Of a stretch of 64,000 nt of DNA, positions 52,566-64,000 are shown in pieces; position 1 is the stretch's first letter, and the number at the start of each line of letters is the position of its first letter. Made by a program: the position numbers and the translations under genes. Source of the DNA: Sitta carolinensis (Eukaryota > Chordata > Aves > Passeriformes > Sittidae); contig CM063288.1 in the NCBI GenBank assembly GCA_032173965.1, positions 26,630,001-26,694,000 on the forward strand. Direction: 5' to 3'. The notes beneath the pieces are model-generated. The model did no database searches, was not told where the DNA came from, and saw only the letters and a list, made by a program, of their open reading frames with translations.

Positions 52566-52868
52566 TGTCACTGTGACGCACAGAGGAAACACAGTAACAC
52601 ACACAATAGGTGTTCAGGCAGAAAAAAAGAAAAGAACTCTTTAGTTTATTGTTGACCTCGTATATAAAAGTTTCTGGACAGTGACCAGAGACGAGACAGA
52701 GAAGTTACCACCTCTCCATCTCCACTGGTCACTTGAGAAGTCCATCAGGTGATATCTTTTCACAAAGGAATGCAAACATGATCCTTGTTTATCTTACAAT
52801 TCATGAGAACTGACTCCATTATACTAAAACAAATCAGAAAGCTTATTTGCAAGGACAACAGGACAACA
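52566..52868 (-). mobile_element. Solo LTR of an avian endogenous retrovirus (class II, alpharetrovirus-like)
   Basis: The 303-bp unit starts TGTCAC and ends ACAACA on the plus strand, so on its own strand it begins TGTTGT and ends GTGACA, the usual TG...CA termini. It is flanked on both sides by the identical hexamer CAGAAG. On the minus strand a TATA-like element (52670-52661) is followed 10 bases later by AATAAA (52650-52645). That is the compact TATA then CAATAAAC order known from avian sarcoma/leukosis LTRs, which also make 6-bp duplications. There is no gag, pol or env on either side, so this is a solo LTR left by recombination between two LTRs. The perfect duplication suggests a fairly recent insertion. 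The U3/R/U5 borders are inferred; the family name would need a repeat-library search. Confidence 0.85.
52645..52670 (-). promoter_or_regulatory. LTR core promoter and polyadenylation signal
   Basis: On the LTR's strand, TTTTATATAC (TATA-like, from 52669) precedes ACAATAAAC (AATAAA at 52650-52645) by about ten bases. The two signals are intact, so the LTR could in principle start or end transcripts toward lower coordinates, that is, toward the CpG island about 8 kb away. No evidence of activity is visible. Confidence 0.55.
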
Positions 52869-52874
52869 CAGAAG
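52869..52874. repeat. Target-site duplication, right copy (CAGAAG)
   Basis: Six bases immediately after the ACAACA terminus of the solo LTR, a perfect match to 52560-52565. Confidence 0.85.
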
Positions 52875-55800
52875 GAAACAGCAAGGAAACCAAGTTTCTC
52901 TTGGTTTAACCAAAGCTGTAAAGCATATTCTTCCTGCCCTCCACTTGTATTCAGAGCTCCCCTGTGTATTTTGTTGATGAAATCTCTCACCCCAATTCAG
53001 GAGATAGCAGCGTTTGCAGAACATGCTCTGCCTTGCTACCAGAAGAGCTTCTGACCTTGTCCTGTCTTCTCCTTAGTGTTTGGCAAATACTTATCTGTAC
53101 TCACAGTGACCTCCAGCCAGCTGGGTAAAAAGCTTTGGAGCCAAACATGTGCACAAATAATTCCAGGGGCAGCTGTTACTACTGGCTTATCTCTTCCTGT
53201 GGTTTCTACAGATAGAAATAGTTAATACACATTGCAGTTTACGGCCCCTTTCCCTTTAGCAGACCAAGGACCATCTTGCTTCAACTCAAGGCCATTAAAC
53301 CCATCTCAACAACAAGGGCCTTCAATCTGGTACTCCCCTGGTTGCCAGATGTATCCTATCAGATGAAGCAGAGCCCACAGCAGCCAAAATCACAACTCAC
53401 AGCCCTGCCATCTTTAGCCAAGAAGGTCACCATTTAATCACTCCTCTCAAGTTATGTGTAACAGAGGCCATTCTGTGTGTATCCAAACACAGCACCCCCT
53501 CTCTACAACCCCTCCATCCTCCCACAGCCCAGACATGAGGTGTTTTTTCACCCTGACGCATTGAGGTCCACGCCTGATCAGAGTTCATTCAACCCGAAGA
53601 GCAGCAATGACTCGCTTCCAAAAAATGAGACTATTATGGCTAGAGACCATTATGAAAGCCTGCGTGAAGCTGAGACCAGATGTGTGTTCAGCTCCCTCCA
53701 AATATTGCTTAGAGCAAAGCCCCGGATTGTTTTGATTTTGTTTCTTAAACAAAACAGGATTGACAGAATCTCCTCTGGAACTAGAAAGATTTTCTGATGT
53801 TTTTCTTCACTGCTGTTACAGATGTGTGGCTGGGCTGGGAGCTCACACCCACTGACCACAGCAGCTCTCAAAAGTGGATGAAGCCCTGGAAGGAGCCCTT
53901 ATGTGATAGGATGGAAGTGATGGGGATGCCAGCCCATATAAGTTCAGCTCCAAGAATCAGCTTGCGGTCATTGGGACCATGTTATTCTTTCCAGTAGGAT
54001 GTTCTGTATGAGCTCCTGGAAATGAGAGTGATAACATGGCTCTGATCACTTTTTGCCTTTGCAGCAAACCTTTCATCAGAGGAACCTCAAAGCAACTTGG
54101 CAGCAAGAATGGGCACAACCTCACCCTGTGCCTGTGAGATAAGCAAAGGATGGAATAGATTAAGTGCTTAAAAGCACACAGCAACTCTGTGGGATGAAGG
54201 AAAAATAAGAAAAAAAGATTATATATATACATACACATTCAAAACCATACGGGGTTTTATGGAAAGGCAGCCTGGAAGGCTGCCAGGATACTGAAATTGC
54301 CACCCCTACACAACCACGAATACCATGGAAACCAGTGGGGCACTGGCAGGCAGGAAAGGAAATCAGCTGAAAAATGGCTTTCCATGAAATGCAGCCAGGC
54401 TGGGACACTGCTCCCCTTCTGACTGAGGGAGGCCTACGTGCCTAACCACCAGTGTTGCTGCCGGTGGGAGCTGGGCTCCAGGAGGGAGTCGTTCCCAGTA
54501 ATTTCCCAGCCCGGGGTAATGCTTTCCTGGTGGCAGCCAGTGGATGACAGCAAAAAGAAGGATGGCTGAAAACTGCTACATCATGTCAGCTGTGGTATGG
54601 AGGTAATGGAAACCCTGAGTGCCTAGTAAAGCTTCAACACGTGCTGGGAGGTATAGGAAGATCAAAGTCAGTTGACATCTGAATGAGGACAGGGAAGGAA
54701 CATGTATGTGCAAGCTCCTGCCTGCCCTGTCTGGTGAGACACGATTAAAAGGCATGAAACACTCATCAGTTTTCCCTCAAAATACTAAAAAAGCTCAAAA
54801 AAGGATTCCTTTAACCTGAACGAAAGTGAGTAAAGGAGAGAGGCCTGGAAAACAAAGCCAAAAATAACAAACGAAACTGAATATAACAGGAATAACAGAA
54901 ATAAACAAACCCAGACATGCAGTGGAGGAGGAATGAACACACTGTTAATCTGTCAAGTACACCGTGCCCACATCAAACTACAGACTAAGCCCAGAGAAAT
55001 ACCCAGCCTCCCAGCTGAGCAAGGGCACCTGCTTGCAACCAAACAGCACACATCCCTTAAAAAGTCATACTCCTGGTAAGCCAAGGGAGGAGGAATTCAA
55101 GCATAGAACAGCTGTACTCATTCAAAATACTGCTAAGAGGAACAGCGGCATCTTATGAGTAAGCTGGATATGGTGCAACCAGCACCAGGCTTGAACAAAA
55201 ATAGCCCAGTGGAGATGAGAGGCAAGTAGAGACACCAGAACACAGCTCTCCCTCTGGCTGTCAGTAACTGAAGGATGCAGAGGTGATCTCCTACAGAGTA
55301 TATATTGAATAGAGGCAGGGGAAAATTTCACAGAAAAGCAAAGAGGACTGGAAAACCAGAGCAGCAGCAGAGCAGCATTTCTGCCACACTAAAATGCACA
55401 GAGCTAATGGACCTTCCAGTAACCACAGAGGAGGGTTGGAAGGGGATGGGAACATTGCCATGGCTGGCCCTGATAAGGCTCTGTCTAGGAACAGGCGAGG
55501 GCTGTGCTCACAGCCCGGCTGAGAAACGGGTCTGGAGGAGTGCGAGAACAACAGGATAACATCAGGCACTTCTCACACAGCTGAAGGACCGCCACTGGTC
55601 ATCAGGAGACAAGTGCAGATGGGAGACTTTAAAGTGGTGCCAGAAAAAACAAGCTACAGCCAGGGTCGAGGAACATGGGATCCAACTCCTAGTTGTCAGC
55701 AATTGTGGTGTATACATCGCTGAAAACAGATACAGTGCCAGGAAAATCCAACTCCCAGCATGAAAAGAATAACTTAGGAATGATAATGAGAGAAGCCAAA

Positions 55801-58800
55801 GCAACTGTGACTGTGAATTAGTGATTACATAGAAGTTTTTATCTTAAAGTTATGTTAGGCCAAATTCTGAAGTAATTTTTAGCCAAGAATGCTCCCTTGA
55901 GACCCTGTGATTTGGCCACAAATTGCTACATCTTTAAAAAACAAACAACCCCCCCCCCCAGCAAAGCCAAAAAAACTCAAAACAACAAACAAACAAAAAA
56001 AAAAAACCCTCCAAACAGCTCAACAAAACACAGACTTCCTTTTTATGCTGGCTGGAAATACAAAGCAGGCAATAGCTTTGACTGGCATCAAACAGTTCTC
56101 CAGCAGGTAGTTGAAGTTCTCTCCTTTATGCCACCATCCAGCATCACCATGAGGGACAGACCAGTCTTCAGGATTTGCTCCCTTATGTGGCTGCTACCCA
56201 GGGAAGTGGGAACTGTGACTGGTATGAAGACAAGGACATGTTATTCAAACTCTCTGAAACAAGTGAGGTACAATCCACATCACAGTTCCTCCCCTTGGAC
56301 CTATCAAAGCTACTCCTGAAAAACTGAACATACAATAGCCTGGGTACTGCCATAAGGAAACATAGCAATCATCACTGCCCACCATGTGCTGAACAGCAAT
56401 AAAAATGTCTTTTCAAAATACCTGATCTGGGTAAAAAACTCAGTGGCAGGCTCACAAGAACAGCTAAAGGATTCTCTCTTCCCCACTCTCAGGGCAGTAC
56501 TGAGCTCAGCAGCAGCTCAAGGCTTCACACCTGAAGGTCTCTGTGTAGTTTCAAATGGAGCATCTGCAAATCCCAGAGCCCAGTAAGTCCCAAAGAGATG
56601 CAGCCACAATGAGACACCTCTTGCCTCCAGAACCTCTCCCCGTTCCAGTTGGAGACTCATCACACACACGAAATTTCCCTGCTCATTCTTTGGACTTGGC
56701 TTACCAGGAGTAATATGCTGCCAACCTGCAATTGCTAAGGAGGTATCAAAAATAACATGAGAAAGTGAATATTTGGAGCAGAGACACACCCTTCCCATGA
56801 CACATGACCTGCTGTAAAAGCCCTTACAAAAGCAAGGGAACGTGCTCAAATACCTGTTGTAAAATCTGAAGCTTGAATGCTGTGCAGCCGAAAATCCTGG
56901 AAATAGTTCTTTCAAATCATGCAAACACTTTGGAGATTTTGAGAGAAGAAATAGCTGGAAATAGTTTTAGATAAAAGAACCTTTCATGCCAGCTGGCAAA
57001 AGGCAAACAGATGGATCAGATAGATGGATAGACGGGGCTTAAAGCCACTTTTGTCTCAGCAGTGGGCTGGGCTTGTGTATGCAATGTCTGAAGGCAGCAT
57101 ATCTCATTATCTGACCCTTAAATGTTAGCATAATGGAATCATATCAGATGAAGCTGCAGCCTTCAAAAGCGTCTCTCAGCCTGGCAGGACTCTCGCCTTC
57201 CTCCCAGCAGCACCTGCAGCAGGCCTTGGGCTGGCTTGGTGCTCATGCAGACCCCTCAGGTTCTCCCCTGCTCAGAGCATCAGTCCAGGCTCTGTCAAAG
57301 CTCCAGAAGGTTTGTTATGGTGCAGGGAGTTTCACAAATATTTGGTCAAAACTCTTATGTTCCCATAGTGCAACTGCAGAAGGATGACCCCAGAGAGTGA
57401 GAAATTAAGGATACTGTGAAGGCTGAAGGGAAATTCCCCCAAACCATGTTTGATATATTTAACAGAAACTCACTGAAAGCAGGATGTGATCCACACAGAA
57501 CAAAGCAGGGTAAGTATTCTGTATTTTTTGTAGCCTGTGCAGCTTGAGTAAGGGTGGTGTTTAGTTTTAGCTGTGCTTTTGGTGCATCCATCTCAAGAGG
57601 CCAAACTGAGCCACCTCGGAAGGAGAACTACGCTTTGTTTGATGGGGATGGGCCTGAGCCACAAGTTTGCAGGAACCCTTGCAGTTTGCTTAGAGCCAGA
57701 CACCTACTCCTCACCCCTACGCTTTTCTCATGGGGTGACTGCGATGGGGATAGGGCTGTCCCCAGTAGTGCCAGCTCATTGCCTGTGATGTCTGTCACAA
57801 ATTGCAAGGACCACAGTCCCCACAGGCTCCCTCCAGCATCTGATCCCCTGGGACTGCAGTGGTCACTGCCGATGTGACATCCCAGTTCTGCTCGATCACC
57901 AGCCAAAGCAAACCAGGGTCTCTGCAGCATCTCAACTGGTGTGAAGAGATTACAGAAATCTGGAAAGACTAAAATAAGTACATGGACCAGGAACAGTTTA
58001 ACTTTCTTTTAGAAATGTGGGTTTTGCTGTATTTGAACAATGCGTCCCTGAAGATTTCATGTCAAAATGGAATTATGCAATGAATATTAAATGTTTATCA
58101 AGAAATTCACAGTTGAAAGTGGTCTGCAGTGACAGATTAAAACAGAAAATCCCTTTTGTGCCATTTCTATTCTCATTTTTTATGACACATTAATTCATCC
58201 AGAAGGACTTTAATACTCACCTTCAGATATTTTTGCTTTTCACATTGGACATTAAACTTTGCCAGCTTCTTCAAGAAGACTCTGAGTTACCAAACACATG
58301 GCAGGATTACACCATCAAAGTTGCAACATCAAAGCCCTGGCATGACTAATCCCCATGTAAATGGAAAAAGACCAAAGATGGGCAGTCTGTGCAGTGGGTA
58401 GGTGCAGAGCCAGACAGTCTCCTCCAGCCCACAGGTGCATGGGAAGCATATCCCATCCACACAGCAACAGCCTCGAGTCTCTGCCGCCCTCTTCTTTGGG
58501 TGCCTGCATAGGGACAGGGGCACACATGGCCCTGTGGGCACAGCGGGGCTTGCCTTGTGGTTGTCCCCCTCACATCAGGACAGTGGCTTAGGACAAGGGG
58601 GTTGCTCCCAGGAAGAATGTTGAATTCTTTGTTTGCTTTCATAAGCATGTTCATGGGAAGCATCCACCTTTGCATAAAGCATAAAACCACTTTTTAGCTG
58701 TGGTCTTTGAAAGACAAGCAAAACTGTCTTCCCTGTATAAATGGCACCTGAGAGAGCACACAGACTTTGTGGTCCACGTTAGAGAAGTAGCTGCCAGAAG

Positions 58801-61800
58801 AAGACATCACCAAGCTGGCTTCCCTTTCCTGTAGGCATCATCTTCTGATGATTCACAGAGCCCAGCTGAAGGGCATTGATGATGTGTCTGTATGATGCAA
58901 TGGCAGAGTTGTGTCAGATCCAACACCAGGGCACTGCTTTTTAGAGGAAGGACACTCATGGTTTTGCTTGGCAGAACCAGTCTAGCCAAAATCTTGTATG
59001 AAGATGGCCTTCCTCAGCAGAGAGCAGGGGTGGCTGATACAGGCTCCCAGGAGGGTCACTGTGGGCCCCTGTCTCTCTCCAACTGAATTCATTAATTAAG
59101 GGGAAGATGAGGGCAGGACTTGCTGTTTCAAGGGACTTGCCCTAACAGGGCAGCATTTCCTGTGGTTTCTGCCATTGAGCTGACAGCACAGGGACCAGAA
59201 ACAAGAGATGTGAATTTAAAATAGAAAAGAAGAAAGACCTGCATCTTTTGCAGGCATGAAACTTGACTATGGGTAGGCAAAACAGTTCATTGCAGCAATT
59301 TCTGAAGGTCAGGGCATTGTAAGGGGATGGCAATCAACAGCTGACAGTGAAAGGAAATCCAGGTATTTAAGTTGTGTGTTGAGCAAATTTGATTGAGAAA
59401 TCAGAGAAAGCACAGATTCTCTTATTCTACATCTAGTTTGGGTTTTTTAGGTTAAAAATGCACTTGAAGCTCTTTTTTGCTGCTTTGACCTCAACAAACA
59501 GCAGTTGTTCAACTGCTGTCAGTGTCAGAGTTGTGAGCTCCAGTGATTTATTCAAGTCTCATGCTAGCTGATATTTCTGACGTCTTGGAGACTCACATGC
59601 ATAAATCAGCATTTCAGCTATTATCAGCCTAAGTTTCTATGCATTCTGCTAAAACAAAGGAAAATAAACTGCTCCTACAAATGTGTTTATCAGGAATCAG
59701 CCAAACCCCAGAGGCTGCTACCTGAAAAAAACAGTCTTTTTTTTTAGTTGATGATACAGTGTGGGACATAACAAGTCTTGTTTCTTAACGCCTGAAGTTA
59801 CTTTTAGATTATACCCTAGATTGTACCTTCAGGTTGCACAGGTGCATTTGGACTGTGCTCTTACACTGTCACAGGCTCCAGTGCCCACAGGACCTGCACT
59901 TGTGACTCACTGCAGCACCACGAGGCGTTGGAGGATCAGCCACCACCACTGGCATCCAATCAAGCCTTGTGAAAACCTTCACCAGGATTGGTGGGAGATG
60001 TGCCTGCTCTCACTGCCTGTTGCTGGAAATCGTCGGGAGTCTCCAGGAAAAGCCAGTCAGAAAGGGCTGGAGGCAGCAATGAAGGAAAAATAAATTCCAG
60101 CCTAGCATATCAAAAGATATTTAGTACAAAGGAATATTTACAAGTCCTGCTTTGTGCTTTAGGCGCAGCATTTGATAAAAGTGGTCTTCTCAGCCTTTAT
60201 AATTGGCAAAATGATGCACATCAGTTGGACTTTGGAAACAAAAGGTGAACAGTCTGATAAAACAGATGCCTGGTTCCTGAACAAGGCTTGACCCTCATTC
60301 CAGAACAAGTGTCTTGAACATTTGCCTGTAAGACGGAGACTGTTTACCAGCGCTTTTCAAAGCAAACAGAAAGTCACCCACTACAGGCCACAAAAAGAGT
60401 TGGATCCAGATGAAATGCTGCATCCAGCAACTGAATTTTCTACTGATTTTTCAAGAGATAAATAAGCTTTTACAAACCTTTGGAGAATGAAGACTTTCAC
60501 TTGCAGCTCCACTGACTTCACCATCCTGCCTCAACAACATAAACAAAGCAAATTACCTGAGACTTGCAGACTATCCCAGCCAAGACAGCACAATCTTCCT
60601 GTTTCTATGTAAGAGGAAGTATTTCCTGGTTTGCAAGGTGTGGTCAGGCAAAAGGAACAGCTCCTTTTCTTTAATTAATTTCATTGCTATTTGTATCTGC
60701 ACTTTCTTTCATAGTTTCAAATGCACTAGTTATCAGGAATATCTGCTTCAAGGCATAAGCAGTGACAGTTCTCAATCTGCCTTCCCCTGCCTTCTCTCTG
60801 AAAATAAGTGTGAGGCCCTTTCCCACAGATGCTCCAGAGCAGATCAATTTTGATCACCAAAATATTAAACCTGCAAACTCAGGGGAGGAAAAAAATCAAA
60901 ATAAAAAATAAAAGGCCTTTCAAATCAAGTGAATAAGCCAAGGGGCGGGGGGAAATAGCCTCAGTCATTTCTCCTACCCGCTTAATTAATAGCATTCCAT
61001 TTCAGAAACAGCACAGGCAGAGCAAACCTCTCCGAGTGTCTGTTTACAGCCGAGCTCCTGCAGCTGCCCCTCTCCTGCCCTCCCCGCCAGGGGCCAGAGC
61101 TGGCACTGCCCGAGGCAGGGCTGCATGTGGGGCCACGCTCCCCACCCGGGCCTTGCTCCAGCCAAGTGTTTGAGCAGGCACATACCCTAGTGAAAGGAGC
61201 AGGACTGGTTGTGCTTCAAGATAAGATTGTCTGCCAGGGCTTTGTTGGAGGCAGCCTTGCAGATGCAGGAAGGAAAACAAGCTGTAAAGATGGCAGAAGG
61301 AGAAGGAAAAAAATGCCCCAAGGGAAGCAGCACTGGCAGGAAACAAAGAGCTCCTCATCGGTGAAAGGCACAGTAAGACTGAGACAAACTTGCACAGCAC
61401 AAGTCATGTCCTGCATTAAGAACCCCCTTCACCCCACTCACTTGAGTGTTCTGCTCCTCCCAGGGCAGCCAGTGCTGGGGCAGAGTGCCAGGGACCTTGG
61501 CAGGACGTGGGGCAGTCCACCTACACCCCATGTTAGCTGCAAACTGTCCTGAACAAGCAGCTGGGACACTGGCTGGGAGGCCACCTGCAGCAGGGGCTGC
61601 TTTGCTCACAGCAGTAAAACCTACCTAGGAAACAACCTGAGGGGCTACTGACCTAGTAAGCATTTCAGTGGCAGCAGAAGCATTTGTTGGCACAGTCTGG
61701 GGGAGGATGATCAAATGCTGCTCCCACAGGAGAGGTGACAGGTGAAGGACAGCAAGAACAGCAGAGCCAGCCCAGCAGCCCCTGCTGCTCACAAACTGAG

Positions 61801-64000
61801 CACAGCACACAGGCACTCATGTCACGTTTGCTTGTTTGGGTTACCCAGTTGTTTGCCCAGATTTAGTCTCCTATTGCATCCATGGGTAAGGCCCTGCATT
61901 CAGTCTGTTGTGTGGATGTACAAAGAGAACAAGGACCTTCACAGAGGGTCCATGGAGGCCCAGCACTTCCTTACAGATGGAGGTTTTACTGCTTGAACAT
62001 CTTGCTTCAAGCAAGGCAAGAATTTAAGGGGAAACCCTAGTTCCAGCTTAGGTCAAGCTAGTCCTACGCAGCCCAGCCTTTTGCATCCATCTGTCCCACA
62101 GGCATTTTATTCCACATAGTTTCCTGGTTTGCACATCTCCACTTTTGGCCCTTTCTCCATGCTCCAATCCACAACAACAGGAGGATAGAGTCTCCAGCTG
62201 GACAGTGAGGATGGTGTGAGGGCAGGGAGGCCAGGGGCAGCTGAGTTTTGCACGTTGAGGTGGGAAACAGCACTGCACATCATACGGTTTTGGTTCTCGG
62301 CAGTCTGGATGCTAAATCCAGCACCTGCAGACGCACCGGAGCCCTGCTGAGGGCACAGGGAGGAGCTGTGGGGTTGGGACCAGCCCAGTCCTGTTGGAAT
62401 TCAACTGATTGGTGATAAACTCATTGAGTCAGACAAAACCTGAGACAAGATAATCCACACAGCTTCCTGCTGCACTTTTTGGTCTGATGCATCTCCAAAC
62501 TAAACCAGCACCTTGTCCTCACAAGTGGCTGAGCCGTGGTTCTGGGCACACACTGGACCTCGAGCACAGGAGCAACAAGACCGGGCCAGAGGGTCCTCAG
62601 CTGTGCCAGAGCACCGTAGGCTGTTGCACAGCCCCAGGGACCCGGGAATGGCAGGGTACTTACAGTGAAAGCCAGGGCTGCTGCTTTGTGCCCTTAGGCT
62701 CAAGGTCTTTTCTTTTTCCAGAACAAGGAAAAGAGACTTGTGCTAAGTACCTCAGTTTGTTTAATCCACTGTACAGAAACAAAAGCCTGAGAGGTTCAAA
62801 GCTCCAGTGTTTATTCTATCAGGCTTATTTCTGGGCTAAATAAACCATCAAAATCTAAGTCTCAGCTGAAAACATCTAAACATTCTAGCTGAAGCTAATG
62901 AATAGTTAGTGTTTGGCAAAGACAAAGCATGAATCCATAATTATTGTGAGTCACCTGGAGAAATCAGAGCAGTAGCCAACAAAAAAACCCCTTTGAATAA
63001 CTCAGTGGGAATGAAGATGCCTGGAAACGTGCACATCATCAACACCACATCCTCAGCCCTGGTGAGGCCAGAGAGGGCAGTTCTGTAGAGGATGTTTCAG
63101 ATCTCCACTGGTCACTGACCAAGGACCCCATGCCAGTCTCACCAGAAACCCATCCCTGCAAACAAGGGCAGTCTGACATCCACATTCCCTCGGTGATTCA
63201 TAGGATTGGACAAGTCAGGCTTTTGCAGACAACAAAAAAGATAAAAATCATATTGCTTGGGGGAGTGCCAAGCTATTATTTCACCGAGTTAGAGTCTTGA
63301 ACTGCTGAAAGTTAAAAGGATTTCCTCTGGAAAGAGAACATTCCCCAGCCAGAAAGTCTCCAGAAAGGTACGGGCACAATAACTCCTGGCATTTGGTGTT
63401 AGGAAACAAGCGTCTAGACATAGCTGCCTTCTTTTGATTTGTTTTTGATGACATTTTAAAAAGATGCTACAGTACAAATCCTAGGACTTGAATTTCTATT
63501 TTTACACTCTGGGTACCTGCAACAGCTTCACACATCCAGAACATGCTGGAAATTATTTCCAAGTCTTTGGTTGTTTTATTTAACCACTACAGCCTAGAAG
63601 TACTATTTCCCCCTGGGGTTCTAATGGATGGGTATCACTATTTCCATGGATGTGCTGTCAGGCAGGAATGAGAGCTGTCTGCACCAATCCTGCAGCTGAA
63701 ACTGTCTCCCGAGGAGACCATGAGTGGGTTTGGCCCCATGTCCTGCTTGAGAAGCCTCAGTTGATCTGAGGAGCACAAGGGGCTCTTACACAGGGGTCTC
63801 ACAGGAAAGCGCCCGATGCTCTGCTGCAAAGGTTCCAACACCCTCTCATGCACTGCATGGGGCACACCTGGGTCTGGGCACAGGAGCTCGCTGTTGGCAT
63901 TCCTCACCCAACATGGCACCTCCCTTCCCAAACCTCCTTGCTGTGAACTGAGCAAAGCCATGGAGAATTGGACAGAGGGGAAGGTTTTCATCTTGTCCTG
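52875..64000. other. Upstream flank, no gene recognised
   Basis: About 11 kb of mid-GC, CpG-poor, TG/CA-rich DNA, consistent with methylated intergenic sequence. Open frames (for example 61127-61552 plus, 55897-56319 plus, 56924-56517 minus) overlap in several frames and lack domain signatures. A C11/A-rich simple repeat lies at 55.95 kb. No CR1, tRNA or retroviral internal region is recognised. Confidence 0.6.
55949..56007. repeat. C11 run followed by an AAAC-type simple repeat
   Basis: Eleven C (55949-55959), then an A-rich stretch with AAACAACAAACAAAC units and an A run of about a dozen. Low complexity; the proline/lysine frames here are artefacts. Confidence 0.92.

Noticed and set aside
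63101..63116. A 16-base exact match to the solo LTR (52718-52733)
   Set aside because: About one such match is expected by chance in 64 kb, and similarity does not extend beyond it.

Overview
The window looks like nuclear DNA of a bird. The main evidence is two copies of the CR1 LINE 3' region: the plus-strand copy at 3398-3490 runs into the ATTCTATG-type end, and the minus-strand copy at 45092-45293 carries the CATGGCACT/AGTGCCATG palindrome. A compact retroviral solo LTR with 6-bp target duplications (52560-52874) resembles avian class II (alpharetrovirus-like) elements in layout. No mammalian SINEs are recognisable, and nearly all the sequence is non-coding. There are no bacterial-style genes, operons, CRISPR arrays, rRNAs or convincing tRNAs. 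I cannot name the species or chromosome.

The centre is a strong CpG island at about 43640-44830. On its left shoulder, on the minus strand, is the one coding exon I can support (43438-43513). It has an ATG, 25 codons forming a typical secretory signal peptide, and a consensus GTGAGT donor. The gene therefore runs right to left, and the 43 kb to the left are most likely its first intron plus possible further exons. A T27 tract followed by CAG just upstream of the ATG, together with a GTAAGA donor at 43711, suggests a short intron in the 5' untranslated region, with a non-coding first exon inside the island. I do not recognise the protein.

From 1 to 43.4 kb the sequence is AT-rich with homopolymer runs, one (AC)n microsatellite, a CR1 remnant, several perfect short inverted repeats and two small internal CpG-rich patches (13.2-13.65 kb and 35.28-35.48 kb) that could be alternative promoters or enhancers. 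Between 0.1 and 5.6 kb a set of short minus-strand open segments with fair splice signals can be chained in phase. This is offered only as a weak hypothesis for downstream exons.

From 44.8 to 64 kb lies the upstream flank of that gene: higher GC, no recognisable exon, a CR1 copy beside the island, a small GC-rich patch near 46.9 kb and the solo LTR. Almost all open reading frames in the window, including the longest ones within the CpG island, look like chance or composition artefacts. I did not find a previously undescribed system. The most solid observations are the signal-peptide exon with its promoter architecture and the intact solo LTR.
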